Shown in pieces: positions 45,220 to 54,732 of a DNA stretch of 64,000 nt (position 1 is its first letter; every line of letters begins with the position of its first letter). The position numbers were made by a program, and so were the translations under genes. The stretch is from Fidelibacterota bacterium (GTDB lineage Bacteria; Pseudomonadota; Alphaproteobacteria; Rhodospirillales; Rhodospirillaceae): assembly GCA_947470105.1 (NCBI GenBank), contig CANISR010000001.1, forward strand, positions 1-64,000, read 5' to 3'. Below the pieces are notes generated by a model, which was given only the letters and a program-made list of their open reading frames with translations, ran no database searches and was not told the DNA's origin.

Positions 45220-45897
45220 ATGGAAGGCTTTCAGTTTATCGACATCATCATCCTGGCCATGGCCGCAGGCTTTGTGGTGCTGCGGTTACGCAGCGTTCTG
45301 GGCCGCCGCACCGGGCATGAGCCGCAGACGCCGCCGGCCGCCGACAATTTCGGCCGCAGCCCCGACAATGTCGTGCCCATGCCCCAGCCGGCCCGCCGCG
45401 GCCGCGAGGGCGTCCTGGATATCGAACCGGCGTATCAGGGCACGGAGCTCGAAGCCGGTCTGGTTCAGCTCAAGATGGCCGATCCCAATTTCTCTGTGGC
45501 CCGCTTCCTCGAAGGCGCCGCCAAAGCCTTCGAAATGATCGTCGCGGCCTATGCCAAGCATGACACCGACACCCTGAAGCCGTTGGTGAGCGACGACGTC
45601 TACGCCGGTTTCGCGTCCTCGATTCAGGATCGTGAAGACCGCGGCGAAACCGCGGAAACCGAACTCGTCGTGCTGAAGCCGCCCAAGCTTGAGTCCATCG
45701 AGGTTGTCGACGGCCGCGCCCTGGTGGCGGTGCGCTTCCAGAGCGAGCAGGTCAACGTGATCCGGGATAAATCCGGCGCGGTGATCGAAGGCAGCCGTGA
45801 TCATGTGGAGAGCGTCACCGACGTCTGGACCTTCGCCCACGACGTCGCCAGCCGCGATCCCAACTGGATCCTGGTCACGACCCGCAGCGTCGAATAG
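45220..45897 (+). CDS. Tim44/TimA family putative adaptor protein
   Basis: The 225-residue protein has an N-terminal membrane segment at about residues 5-22 (FIDIIILAMAAGFVVLRLR), a basic/Pro linker, and a C-terminal Tim44-like domain with FLEGAAKAFEMIVAAYAKHD, SDDVYAGFASSIQDRED and VWTFAHDVASRDPNWILV. Bacterial TimA relatives sit in the inner membrane and are the ancestors of the mitochondrial Tim44; their bacterial role is not settled. The secB-Tim44-mltA-smr order is conserved in alphaproteobacteria. Confidence 0.88.
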   Translation: MEGFQFIDIIILAMAAGFVVLRLRSVLGRRTGHEPQTPPAADNFGRSPDNVVPMPQPARRGREGVLDIEPAYQGTELEAGLVQLKMADPNFSVARFLEGAAKAFEMIVAAYAKHDTDTLKPLVSDDVYAGFASSIQDREDRGETAETELVVLKPPKLESIEVVDGRALVAVRFQSEQVNVIRDKSGAVIEGSRDHVESVTDVWTFAHDVASRDPNWILVTTRSVE

Positions 45898-45942
45898 CCC
45901 AGCAGGCGCCGGCGCTTTCGTTCCTTCCCCCGTCCTTTTCTG

Positions 45943-47226
45943 ATGTCTCCCAATCAACGCCTTCTCGCGACAGCACTTGTATCGGCGCTGGTCGGCGCCG
46001 TGATCGGCGTCACCGTAACCAAACGCCTGCAGCCGCCCGTCGTAGAGCGCGAGCCTGCGGATCAGGTGCGCGCGGAACCCGGCGCGGTCTATACGCCGGT
46101 CGGCGTAAGCGCCCTTCCCGGCTGGTCCGAAGACACAGTGGTGCAAGCGCTGCCGGGCCTGAAGCGCTCCTGCAACGCCCTGAAGTCCCTCAGCCCCGAC
46201 ACCACCATCGGCAACGGCCCCATCGCCCGTCCGGCCGCAGCCTGGCACGCGGCCTGCGCCCAACTTGAAAACACCCAGGACGGCGACGCCAATGTCCGCG
46301 CGACCCTGGAGCGGGCGTTCATGCCTTACCGCGTCACCGCCTCGTCGGGCGCGGGGCGCGAAACCGCCAAGGGCGTGTTCACCGGCTACTATGAATCCGA
46401 GCTCAACGGCTCACTGGTTCAAACCGGCGCCTATCAGTTTCCGATCTACGGACCGCCGCGCAATCTGATCGTCGCCAACCTCAAGAACTTCCTGCCCAAG
46501 GCGACGCAATTGCCGAGCGGCATCCCCGATACGCTCGTGGGCCGCCTGGATCCCGAAGACGCCGGCGCCGGGCAACGGCGGCTTCAGCCGTTCTTCACCC
46601 GCGAGGAAATCGACACCGGCCATGTGCTGGCCGATGATGCGGATGTGTTGCTGTGGGCCGACGATCCGGTGGCGGTGCACGTATTGCATATCCAGGGGTC
46701 CGGCCGGGTCAATATGCCCGACGGCAGCCAGCAGCGGATTGGTTTTGCCGCCCACAACGGCCGCGCCTTCAAGGGCATAGGATCGATCCTCCTGGAAGCC
46801 GGCATGCTGCAGCCGGGGGGTGCTTCCATGATCGCAGTGCGCGATTGGCTCAAGGGTCATCCCGATCAGGCCATTGAGCTCATGAACCGCAACACCCGCT
46901 ACATCTTCTTCCGCCGCATCCCCGCCGGCACCGACGGGCCCATCGGCGCCCTCGGCGTACCCCTGACCGCCGGACGCTCCCTCGCCGTAGACCCGCGCTA
47001 TATCCCGCTGGGTGCGCCGGTGTGGCTGGATCTCAAAGACCCGGACAACGTCGAGCTTCAACGTTTGGTCGTGGCGGAAGACGTGGGCGGCGCCATCACC
47101 GGCCCGGTGCGCGGGGACTATTTCTGGGGCCACGGCGAGGATGCCTTTCACAAGGCCGCCCGCATGAAGTCGCAAGGGTCGTACTTCGTCTTCATTCCGC
47201 GCCCGGTTGGGCAGCCGGGCACCTGA
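45943..47226 (+). CDS. mltA: membrane-bound lytic murein transglycosylase A
   Basis: MltA cleaves the MurNAc-GlcNAc bond of peptidoglycan to give 1,6-anhydro ends. The 427-residue protein has an N-terminal hydrophobic segment (LLATALVSALVGAVIGVTV) without a lipobox cysteine, so it may be anchored by this helix. MltA motifs are GVFTGYYESELNGS, LHIQGSGRVNMPDG and the 3D domain with its catalytic aspartate in VVAEDVGGAITGPVRGDYFW. It lies between the Tim44-like gene and an unknown membrane protein. Confidence 0.93.
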   Translation: MSPNQRLLATALVSALVGAVIGVTVTKRLQPPVVEREPADQVRAEPGAVYTPVGVSALPGWSEDTVVQALPGLKRSCNALKSLSPDTTIGNGPIARPAAAWHAACAQLENTQDGDANVRATLERAFMPYRVTASSGAGRETAKGVFTGYYESELNGSLVQTGAYQFPIYGPPRNLIVANLKNFLPKATQLPSGIPDTLVGRLDPEDAGAGQRRLQPFFTREEIDTGHVLADDADVLLWADDPVAVHVLHIQGSGRVNMPDGSQQRIGFAAHNGRAFKGIGSILLEAGMLQPGGASMIAVRDWLKGHPDQAIELMNRNTRYIFFRRIPAGTDGPIGALGVPLTAGRSLAVDPRYIPLGAPVWLDLKDPDNVELQRLVVAEDVGGAITGPVRGDYFWGHGEDAFHKAARMKSQGSYFVFIPRPVGQPGT

Positions 47227-47285
47227 TCAGCGGCTCGTTTAGAGTCGGGTAAACTTTGGCGGTTACGCTGCGCCAGACTGGCGGC

Positions 47286-47340
47286 TTAGGCCTTCAAATC
47301 AATAGACTTCGCGCGAATCCAGCGGCTATTGATGGCCTAA
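47286..47340. repeat. bulged inverted repeat upstream of the 185-residue membrane protein gene
   Basis: TTAGGCC (47286-47292) pairs with GGCCTAA (47334-47340), and ATCAATAG (47298-47305) with CTATTGAT (47326-47333). Five bases (TTCAA) bulge on the left arm and 20 bases form the loop. It could be a transcript structure or an operator. Confidence 0.6.
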
Positions 47341-47368
47341 ATCGGTACGAGTCGCGGGACCCAAAGAC

Positions 47369-47926
47369 ATGAATTCGACGCCCACGCCCAAGGCTGGTGA
47401 AAAAAAGCGCGACCGGGCGCTGTTCGCGCGCCTGATCGAGTCCTACCAGGCCGACCGTGTCGGCATCTTCGTGGACTTCGACCGGCTCAATCACCCGCGC
47501 TCGCCGGTGTGGAATCCCTGGGAAAACATCGCCCCCCTGCTGTTCATCCTGTTCGGCTCCCTGGCGGTCATGTTCTTCATGATGCTGCTGGGCATCGCCG
47601 TCATGGTGTTGGGCGTGCTGTTTTATCTGTTCATCATGCGCCCCTGGATCGCCCAGCGGGTGTACCGCCGCGCCATTGATGCGGCGACCGAGAACCTCCA
47701 CAACTGGAACCTGTTGTGGAAGATGGGCGGCCTTGTCATCACGCTCAACCATATGAACAAGACCCGCTGCGTGGCGCCGGACGGTGACTGGCGCGCCTTC
47801 GTGACGCGCTATCTGCCGGAAATGGAGCTGGAAGGCACCGAGATCTATAACGCCTTCAAGCAAGGCGGCGCCGACGAGGACAAGGGCAAGGAAAAGCCCT
47901 CCCGGTATCAAGACATGCATATGTGA
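47369..47926 (+). CDS. hypothetical membrane protein, unknown function
   Basis: The 185-residue protein has a hydrophilic N-terminus, a double hydrophobic stretch at about residues 55-92 (LLFILFGSLAVMFFMMLLGI and VMVLGVLFYLFIM), and a cytosolic-looking C-terminus of about 90 residues with LHNWNLLWKMGGLVITLNHM and an acidic/basic tail ending in Met. I do not recognise a family. It sits between mltA and smr, which are adjacent in many alphaproteobacteria, and smr starts nine bases after it. Confidence 0.7.
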   Translation: MNSTPTPKAGEKKRDRALFARLIESYQADRVGIFVDFDRLNHPRSPVWNPWENIAPLLFILFGSLAVMFFMMLLGIAVMVLGVLFYLFIMRPWIAQRVYRRAIDAATENLHNWNLLWKMGGLVITLNHMNKTRCVAPDGDWRAFVTRYLPEMELEGTEIYNAFKQGGADEDKGKEKPSRYQDMHM

Positions 47927-47935
47927 CGGTGAGCC

Positions 47936-48466
47936 GTGGCCCCGCGCCGCGATCTCAGTCCGGAAGACGCCCAGCTCTGGCGTTATGTCACCCGCAATGT
48001 GAATCCCTATCACGGCGCCCGGCATCCAACGCCCGAGCCTGAGCCGGACGCACCGGTAGAAAAGGCGCAGCCGCTCCACCGCGTGCGTGAAACCCCAGCA
48101 CCTTCCGCGCCGCAGAAATCTCTCAGCGTCGGCAACGTGGTGGACATGGATCGCCGCACCGCGCGCCGGCTCAAGCGCGGTGAACTGCCGGTGGACGGGC
48201 GCATCGACCTGCACGGCATGACCCTCGACCAGGCCCACGGCGCCCTGACAGGCTTCCTGCGCGGCGCCTACACGCGCGGTGCGCGCTGCGTGGTGGTGGT
48301 GACCGGGAAAGGCAAAGCCGGCGAAGGCACAGGAAAAATCCGCCGCGAAACGCCCCACTGGCTCAATCAGGCTGCGCTACGGCCGCTGGTGCTCGCGGTA
48401 ACCGAGGCGCGCACCCATGATGGCGGGACGGGCGCCTTTTACGTACTGCTGAAGAGAAAGCGCTAG
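47936..48466 (+). CDS. Smr domain-containing protein
   Basis: The 176-residue protein starts with a GTG at 47936. A Pro/Glu-rich N-terminal half is followed by the Smr domain: [37 protein letters not shown] (the conserved TGxG loop) and [20 protein letters not shown]. Smr domains nick DNA or RNA in some proteins (MutS2 tail). Stand-alone alphaproteobacterial Smr proteins next to mltA are of unknown function. It converges on hslU with overlapping stops. Confidence 0.9.
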   Translation: MAPRRDLSPEDAQLWRYVTRNVNPYHGARHPTPEPEPDAPVEKAQPLHRVRETPAPSAPQKSLSVGNVVDMDRRTARRLKRGELPVDGRIDLHGMTLDQAHGALTGFLRGAYTRGARCVVVVTGKGKAGEGTGKIRRETPHWLNQAALRPLVLAVTEARTHDGGTGAFYVLLKRKR

Positions 48467-49776
48467 AGAATAAACCGCGACAGGTCGCCTTTGCGGGCCA
48501 GTTCGCCCACCTGGCTTTTCACATAGGCAGCATCGACCGTGAAGGTCTCGCCGGATTTGTCCGTGGCGGCGAAGCTGATGTCTTCCAGCAGCTTTTCCAG
48601 AACCGTGTGCAGGCGGCGCGCACCGATGTTTTCGATGCTGGCGTTGATTTCAGCGGCCAGGTCGGCGACGGCGGTGATGGCATCGTCCCGGAAATCCAAC
48701 GTCACATTCTCCGTCGCCAGCAGCGCCTTGTACTGCTTGATCAAATTGAATTCGGTCTCGGTGAGGATGCGCACAAAATCCTCGCGGGAAAGGGCCTTGA
48801 GCTCGACGCGGATCGGCAGGCGCCCTTGCAGCTCAGGCAGCAGATCGGCGGGCTTGGCCAGATGGAATGCGCCCGAGGCGATGAACAGGATGTGGTCGGT
48901 CTTCACCGGGCCATGCTTGGTGGTCACGGTGGTGCCCTCGATCAGCGGCAATAGATCGCGCTGCACGCCTTCGCGGCTGACGTCGGCGCCGCGGGCGCCG
49001 TCGCGGCCGGTGATCTTGTCGATCTCGTCCAGGAATACGATGCCGTCGTTCTCCACCGCGCTGATGGCTTCGCGGGTCACGCGTTCCTGGTTCAGAAGTT
49101 TGTCGGATTCCTCGCGCAACAGCACTTCATAGGACTGGGACACGGACATCTTGCGCGCCTTGGCACGGGCGCCGAACATGCCGCCCAGGACGTCGCCCAG
49201 ATTGACCATGCCCATCTGTGCGCCCGGCATGCCCGGAATATCCATGGTCGGCATGGACGCCGTCACGGACTCCTGCACCTGGACCTCGATCTCGCGGTCG
49301 TTGAGCGAACCTTCGCGCAGCATTTTGCGGAATTTCTGCCGGGTTTCGACGCTGGCGTTGTCGCCTACCAAGGCATCCAGCACCCGCTCCTCGGCGGCCA
49401 GTTCGGCTTTCGCCGTGACCTCCTTGCGCAAGCGATCACGGGTCATGGTGAGGGAGATTTCGGTCAGGTCGCGGATGATGCTTTCCACGTCCCGGCCCAC
49501 ATAGCCCACTTCGGTGAATTTGGTGGCCTCGATCTTGAGGAACGGCGCGTTGGCCAGTTTCGCCAGACGCCGCGCAATCTCGGTCTTGCCCACGCCGGTG
49601 GGGCCGACCATGAGGATGTTCTTGGGCAGCACTTCATTGCGCAGGTCTTCGGGCAACTGCTGGCGCCGCCAGCGATTGCGTAAGGCGACAGCGACGGCGC
49701 GTTTAGCGTCGTTCTGGCCGATGATGAAGCGGTCCAGCTCCGAAACGATCTCGCGCGGGGAGAAACTGCTGCTCAT
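48463..49776 (-). CDS. hslU: HslU (ClpY) ATPase subunit of the HslUV protease
   Basis: HslU unfolds substrates and feeds them to HslV. The 437 residues have [20 protein letters not shown], Walker [19 protein letters not shown], pore motif [14 protein letters not shown], Walker [12 protein letters not shown], sensor [18 protein letters not shown] and the C-terminal [14 protein letters not shown] whose tail activates HslV. The start overlaps the hslV stop by four bases. Confidence 0.96.
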   Translation of the reverse strand: MSSSFSPREIVSELDRFIIGQNDAKRAVAVALRNRWRRQQLPEDLRNEVLPKNILMVGPTGVGKTEIARRLAKLANAPFLKIEATKFTEVGYVGRDVESIIRDLTEISLTMTRDRLRKEVTAKAELAAEERVLDALVGDNASVETRQKFRKMLREGSLNDREIEVQVQESVTASMPTMDIPGMPGAQMGMVNLGDVLGGMFGARAKARKMSVSQSYEVLLREESDKLLNQERVTREAISAVENDGIVFLDEIDKITGRDGARGADVSREGVQRDLLPLIEGTTVTTKHGPVKTDHILFIASGAFHLAKPADLLPELQGRLPIRVELKALSREDFVRILTETEFNLIKQYKALLATENVTLDFRDDAITAVADLAAEINASIENIGARRLHTVLEKLLEDISFAATDKSGETFTVDAAYVKSQVGELARKGDLSRFIL

Positions 49777-50318
49777 AAAGATTCCAAGGTTACTTCGCGG
49801 TTGGTGTAGACGCAGATATCGGCGGCGATGCCCATGGCTTTGCGGGCGATGGCCTCGGCGTCCATGTCCGGGATGTCAACCAGCGCCCGGGCAGCGGCCA
49901 GAGCGAATGCCCCGCCGGAGCCGATGCCGATCAAACCGGCTTCAGGTTCCAGCACGTCGCCGGTGCCGGACAGGATCAGCGATACGTCTTGGTCCGCCAC
50001 GGCCATCATGGCTTCCAGGCGGCGCAGGTAACGATCCGTGCGCCAATCCTTGGCCAGCTCGACACAGGCCCGCATCAATTGCCCCGGGTGTTTCTCCAGC
50101 TTGGCTTCCAGGCGCTCGAACAGGGTGAAGGCGTCAGCGGTGGCGCCGGCGAAGCCTGCGATCACCTGGCCATCCGACAGCCGGCGCACCTTACGTGCAT
50201 TGGCCTTGACGATTTGCGCGCCCATGGTCACCTGACCGTCGCCGGCGATGACCACGCGGCCGTTCTTGCGCACGGATAAAATGGTCGTGCCGTGCCAAGC
50301 CTGTTCCGATGACGCAAT
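49773..50318 (-). CDS. hslV: HslV (ClpQ) protease subunit, apparent ATT start
   Basis: HslV is the threonine protease of the heat-shock HslUV complex. The protein reads on without a stop above the first GTG at 50273. The conserved mature N-terminus, Gly-Thr-Thr-Ile-Leu-Ser-Val-Arg-Lys, is encoded at 50265-50291, upstream of that GTG, so GTG would remove the catalytic threonine. No ATG, GTG or TTG is in frame between there and the exonuclease gene. An ATT at 50316-50318, giving nine residues before the Gly-Thr-Thr, is the best fit; a CTG at 50361-50363 is the alternative. The rest has [20 protein letters not shown] and [15 protein letters not shown]. About 181 residues, the normal length. Confidence 0.88.
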   Translation of the reverse strand: MASSEQAWHGTTILSVRKNGRVVIAGDGQVTMGAQIVKANARKVRRLSDGQVIAGFAGATADAFTLFERLEAKLEKHPGQLMRACVELAKDWRTDRYLRRLEAMMAVADQDVSLILSGTGDVLEPEAGLIGIGSGGAFALAAARALVDIPDMDAEAIARKAMGIAADICVYTNREVTLESL

Positions 50319-50359
50319 GGAGGATCGCTTTCGTTGGGGAGGATCGTGGTGGGGAAGGT

Positions 50360-51217
50360 TCAGAAATGATGGTGAGTCCCGGCGGCGGTTTCAAGCTCCG
50401 CCTCGGTGCGAAGTTTCAGCACCACAGGCACGTGGTCGGAGGGCGGCTGCCAGTGTCGCACGTCGGTGAGGATCTCCACCGTGGCGATCCGAGACTTGAG
50501 CGCGGGGGTCACCCAGATGTGATCCAGGCGGCGGCCCTTGTTGGCGGCCTGCCAGTCTGACGCCCGGTAACTCCACCATGTAAATACCGGATCGTCGGCG
50601 GCAACCACCTCGCGCAAGGCATCGACGAAATAGAGCGAGCGCTTCATGCGCTCAAGCGCCGCCACTTCGATGGGCGTATGGGTGACGATCCGCGACATCC
50701 TGCGGTGATCCCATACATCCGACGGCATGGGCGCGATGTTGAAATCCCCCGCCACCACCGCCAGGTCGCGCAAGCCGTGGGAAGTGGCCATGTGATCGCC
50801 GACCGCATCCACGAAACGCAGTTTGTGGGCGAACTTGGGATTGAGGTCCGCATCGGCAATCTGCCCGCCCGCCGGCACATAGAGCGAATGCACCGTAAGC
50901 GCGTCGCCGCCGAGATCAACGCGGGCGCTGATGTGGCGGGCATCCTCACGCTCGCAATGGTGATGGCGCTGAATATGGCTGAGGGGAATTTTGGAAAGGA
51001 TGGCGACGCCGTTGTAGCCGCTCTTGTTGCCCCCTTGCCCGGCATAAGCCTGATGAGGATAGCCCAGGGCTTCGAGCGCCGCGGCGGGAAATGCCGCTTC
51101 GCTGCATTTGGTTTCCTGCAGGCAGATGATATCGGCGCCGGTGTCGTCGATCAGGCGTTCGACCTGATGCATACGCTTGCGCACCGAGTTCACGTTCCAA
51201 CTCGCGATGGTCAGCAT
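50360..51217 (-). CDS. xth: exodeoxyribonuclease III (AP endonuclease family)
   Basis: The 285-residue enzyme repairs abasic sites. Metal and catalytic motifs are visible: [13 protein letters not shown] (Asn), [14 protein letters not shown] (Glu), VHSLYVPAG (Tyr), [10 protein letters not shown] (Asp, Asn) and the C-terminal [10 protein letters not shown] (Asp-His). The ATG at 51217 ([10 protein letters not shown]) is preferred over the one at 51232. hslV follows 42 bases after its stop. It sits downstream of a strong hairpin at 51247-51278. Confidence 0.93.
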   Translation of the reverse strand: MLTIASWNVNSVRKRMHQVERLIDDTGADIICLQETKCSEAAFPAAALEALGYPHQAYAGQGGNKSGYNGVAILSKIPLSHIQRHHHCEREDARHISARVDLGGDALTVHSLYVPAGGQIADADLNPKFAHKLRFVDAVGDHMATSHGLRDLAVVAGDFNIAPMPSDVWDHRRMSRIVTHTPIEVAALERMKRSLYFVDALREVVAADDPVFTWWSYRASDWQAANKGRRLDHIWVTPALKSRIATVEILTDVRHWQPPSDHVPVVLKLRTEAELETAAGTHHHF

Positions 51218-51246
51218 CAGCCTAGATAACATGAGCCGGATAAGAC

Positions 51247-51278
51247 GGCGCCCGGTGTTGGGGGGAACACCGGGCGCC
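51247..51278. repeat. 13-bp perfect hairpin upstream of the exonuclease III gene
   Basis: GGCGCCCGGTGTT (51247-51259) and AACACCGGGCGCC (51266-51278) pair around six G residues. No T-tract follows on either strand, so classical termination is unlikely; it may be a Rho-independent pause or an RNA-stability element. Confidence 0.6.
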
Positions 51279-51477
51279 TAACACGACGCCAAGAACGGCA
51301 GGGGACACCGTCATTTTCCTTGGCGCACCGGCAGCCTTTGCGGCGCCGATGGGTATGCGCTCAATATGGGCGGGACGGCCTTTTGTGCAACGGGTTGCGT
51401 TCGCATATCCGACATGCACGCGCTGCAAACGTGGCGGACGGCATGAAAGGCGCACAGAATCAGGACTTTAGGAGGTG

Positions 51478-51493
51478 GTCACAAGATTGTGAC
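51478..51493. promoter_or_regulatory. 16-bp palindrome GTCACAAGATTGTGAC, possible operator
   Basis: The inverted repeat has perfect seven-base arms and two central bases. It lies seven bases downstream of the lolA stop and matches 14 of 16 bases of the palindrome at 16776-16791. Confidence 0.35.
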
Positions 51494-51500
51494 GACGGCT

Positions 51501-52121
51501 TTAGTTCTTATCGCCGCGATCCTGGCCGCGCTTTTTGGCGTCATATTTGAACAGATTGGCGTCCAATTTGCCGCCGAGCCGGATGTTGTCGAGGGTTACG
51601 ACCACCTCTTTGCGCTGGGCATCGACCACGCGCCATTGCTTGAGCTCAAACGGCGCTTCGGTGAAGACCAGGGTGAGTTTACCGGCGGCGGGATCCTTGG
51701 TCATGGACACAGCGATCTCGACCGTGCCGGTGGCTGCTTTCACGCCGCCGAGTTTGATGTCGGAATCGGTGAAGGACAGGTCCTTTTTCAGCAGCAATCC
51801 TGCGGGCGTATCGTTGAGGTCGATATGGCTCACGTCCTTCATCTGCGTATCCACGTAGATCAGGAACACGCCGTCGGCCACCATGAGCATCGGGGTCGGC
51901 GGATCGTAAGCCAGGCGCATCTTGCCGGGGCGGGAGATATAGAGGTCACCCTCGTGGCTTGAACCGTCGGGGTTCACCTGCACGAACCGCGCCTGCAAAG
52001 TGCTGATGCCGTTGAGATAACCCTCCGCGCGCTTGAGGGCGGCGGTTTCGGTATCGGTGAGGGCAAATGCAGGCGCCGCCGCGAACAGCAGGGCCGCCAG
52101 GAATGTCAGGAACTTACGCAT
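51501..52121 (-). CDS. lolA: outer-membrane lipoprotein carrier protein LolA
   Basis: LolA carries lipoproteins across the periplasm to the outer membrane. The ATG at 52121 (a GTG at 52124 is also in frame) gives 206 residues with a signal peptide ending near AAAPAFALTD. The mature domain shows YLNGISTLQARFVQVNPDG, GDLYISRPGKMRLAYDPP and YVDTQMKDVSHIDLNDTPAG. A strongly basic tail ends it. Downstream of ftsK, as in many proteobacteria, with an 84-base gap. Confidence 0.94.
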   Translation of the reverse strand: MRKFLTFLAALLFAAAPAFALTDTETAALKRAEGYLNGISTLQARFVQVNPDGSSHEGDLYISRPGKMRLAYDPPTPMLMVADGVFLIYVDTQMKDVSHIDLNDTPAGLLLKKDLSFTDSDIKLGGVKAATGTVEIAVSMTKDPAAGKLTLVFTEAPFELKQWRVVDAQRKEVVVTLDNIRLGGKLDANLFKYDAKKRGQDRGDKN

Positions 52122-52205
52122 CACGCCTCGCCATTGGTCTAGGCCGTAGATATGGCCGCAGACTATGGCGAGGGTGTGACCTAGTCCACCTTAACCGGGA
52201 AAGAC

Positions 52206-54695
52206 TCAGTAGTCGTCGCGTTGCGGCAGCAGAACTTCGCGTTTGCCCACGTGGTTGGCGCGGCTGATCATGCCTTGCTGTTCCATTTCCTCGATGATGC
52301 GGGCGGCCCTGTTGTAGCCGATCTGCAGGTGGCGCTGGATGAAGCTGGTGGAGGCTTTGCGCTCCCGGGCGATCACGGCTACGGCCTTGTCGAACAGGCC
52401 GTCGCCTTCGCTGGAATTGCCCCCGGCCTCGCCGCTAAAGCCCGGCACGCCGTCGAGATCGACGTCGTCGGTCACCTCCTCCACGTAGTCGGGCTCCGAC
52501 TGGGCGCGCAGGTGATTGGTGACCTGTTCCACTTCCTTGTCGCTGACGAAGGGCCCGTGGACGCGGGTGATGCGTCCGCCGGCGGCCATATACAGCATGT
52601 CGCCCTGGCCAAGCAGTTGCTCGGCGCCCTGTTCGCCAAGGATGGTGCGGCTGTCGATCTTGGAGGTCACCTGGAAGCTGACGCGGGTCGGGAAGTTGGC
52701 TTTGATGGTGCCGGTGATCACATCCACCGACGGACGCTGGGTGGCCATGATGACGTGAATGCCGGCCGCGCGCGCCATCTGGGCGAGGCGCTGGACGGCG
52801 GCTTCCACGTCTTTGCCGGCCACCAGCATCAGGTCGGCCATTTCGTCGATGATGACGACGATATAGGGCAACGGCGTCAGGTCGAGGGCCTGTTCCTCAT
52901 AGATCGGTTTGCCGGTGGAAGGTTCAAAGCCGGTCTGCACGGTGCGGGTCAGGGACTTGCCCTTACTCGCGGCTTCGGTGAGGCGCTGGTTGTAACCGGC
53001 GATATTGCGTACCGACAACTGACTCATGGAACGGTAGCGGTTCTCCATCTCGCGCACGGTCCACTTCAGGGCCATGACCGCCTTGCCGGGGTCGGTCACC
53101 ACCGGCGCCAATAGGTGCGGGATGCCGTCGTAGCTCGAGAGTTCGAGCATCTTGGGATCGATCATGATGAAGCGCACATCCGCGGGCGTGTTGCGGTAGA
53201 GCAGCGACATGATCATGGTATTGATGGCCACCGACTTGCCCGAGCCGGTGGTGCCGGCGACGAGCATGTGCGGCATACGGGCGAGATCGGCGAACACCGG
53301 TGTTCCATTGATATCCTTGCCCAGCGCCAGGCTGAGCTTGGCGTCGTTGGTCTCGAACTCCTCTGAGGACAGCATCTCGCGCAGATAGACGGTTTCACGG
53401 TTGGCGTTGGGTAGTTCGATGCCGATGACGGTGCGGCCGGGAACCACGGCGATACGCACCGAGACCGCGCTCATGGAGCGGGCGATATCGTCGGCCAGGG
53501 ACACCACGCGGGCGGTCTTGGTTCCGGGCGCCGGCTCCAGTTCATAGAGCGTGACCACGGGGCCGGGACGCACTTTGATGATCTGGCCCTTGATGCCGAA
53601 ATCGTCGAGCACGGATTCCAACATGCGCGCGTTGCCTTCCAGGGCTTCGCGGCTGACGCTCTTGTTGTTCCGCTCAACGATGGGCGGCGTGAGGATGTCC
53701 AGCGGCGGCAGCTCGAAGCCCTTGTTGGCTTTGGGGAGCAAGCTGCCTTGGCGCGCCTCCATTTCCCGCTTGGTGGGCTTGGCCGCCTTGCGCGGTTCGA
53801 CCACGGGCTCTTTCGGCGGCGCCTGGTATTGGATCGCGGCCGGCGCGACATCGTCTTCATCGTCGTAATCGTCGATCGCCGGCGCGGTGCTGATGGCAGG
53901 AGCCTCATCGCGTTCATCGTCAATGATCTCGGCGCGGCGCTTGGCCATGGCGGGTTCAGCCGCTTCGGGTTTGGGCTTGGGACGCGCCTCCTGGAAGCGC
54001 GCGAAGGCGGTTTTCATTCCGCCGCCAAGGGCCGCGAAGAACGCCATGAGCCCGGCAAAAAGACCGCGGCCGGCCATGACGCTGGTGCGGCCGGCGGTTT
54101 CGGGGCGCACGGTGATGCTGAACAGCGCGAGCAAGACGCCGCCCACGCCGGCAGCGATGCCGACGAGAATACGCACGGTGTGGAGGACAGGCGCCGGGAT
54201 CGCGCCGAAGCGCGTCGCCACGTCGTGGTTGACGGTCATGGCTTGCATCAGTACGCGGCCGGCCGAGCCGCCGATGCCCGCACCCACGGGCCAAAAACTC
54301 GGTGCCGGAATCAGCGCGAGGCCCACGGCCAGCAGGATCATGCTGGCCAGTGCGCCCACGGTGCGCAGCCACAGCCATGTCACGGCCTCGCCGCGCATAA
54401 GACGGATACCCCAGGCCAGAACTGCGAGCCCGGCGATGCCGGCGCCCAGTCCCGTGGCCTGCAGCAGCACATCGGCCACCACGGCGCCCACATAGCCCAA
54501 CGCGTTCTGCGCGCCCGAAGACGTGGCGGTGTCGAAGGAGGGATCGTCGGGCGCATAGGTCAGCAGCGCCAGCAGGACCGCGGCCCCCACAGCTGCCACC
54601 AGCCCGCCCGCGACAAACAGCGCGGAGCGCTTGAGCAAGGCGGCCCAAGCCGGCGGCAGGAACGGAACGTTCTCGGTGCGAACGGCGGTGTTCAT
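52206..54695 (-). CDS. ftsK: DNA translocase FtsK
   Basis: FtsK pumps DNA at the division septum and activates XerCD. The 829-residue protein has about four membrane helices in residues 20-180, an acidic/Pro-rich linker, then the motor: [20 protein letters not shown] (Walker A), [20 protein letters not shown] (Walker B) and [13 protein letters not shown]. The C-terminal gamma winged helix ([23 protein letters not shown] split over helices) reads KOPS sequences. The linker is short compared with Escherichia coli FtsK (1329 residues) but typical for alphaproteobacteria. The ATG at 54695 is preferred over TTG 54707. Confidence 0.96.
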   Translation of the reverse strand: MNTAVRTENVPFLPPAWAALLKRSALFVAGGLVAAVGAAVLLALLTYAPDDPSFDTATSSGAQNALGYVGAVVADVLLQATGLGAGIAGLAVLAWGIRLMRGEAVTWLWLRTVGALASMILLAVGLALIPAPSFWPVGAGIGGSAGRVLMQAMTVNHDVATRFGAIPAPVLHTVRILVGIAAGVGGVLLALFSITVRPETAGRTSVMAGRGLFAGLMAFFAALGGGMKTAFARFQEARPKPKPEAAEPAMAKRRAEIIDDERDEAPAISTAPAIDDYDDEDDVAPAAIQYQAPPKEPVVEPRKAAKPTKREMEARQGSLLPKANKGFELPPLDILTPPIVERNNKSVSREALEGNARMLESVLDDFGIKGQIIKVRPGPVVTLYELEPAPGTKTARVVSLADDIARSMSAVSVRIAVVPGRTVIGIELPNANRETVYLREMLSSEEFETNDAKLSLALGKDINGTPVFADLARMPHMLVAGTTGSGKSVAINTMIMSLLYRNTPADVRFIMIDPKMLELSSYDGIPHLLAPVVTDPGKAVMALKWTVREMENRYRSMSQLSVRNIAGYNQRLTEAASKGKSLTRTVQTGFEPSTGKPIYEEQALDLTPLPYIVVIIDEMADLMLVAGKDVEAAVQRLAQMARAAGIHVIMATQRPSVDVITGTIKANFPTRVSFQVTSKIDSRTILGEQGAEQLLGQGDMLYMAAGGRITRVHGPFVSDKEVEQVTNHLRAQSEPDYVEEVTDDVDLDGVPGFSGEAGGNSSEGDGLFDKAVAVIARERKASTSFIQRHLQIGYNRAARIIEEMEQQGMISRANHVGKREVLLPQRDDY

Positions 54696-54732
54696 GGCAA
54701 TCCCCAAATGTCGAGCAACAGGTCGCTTAAGC

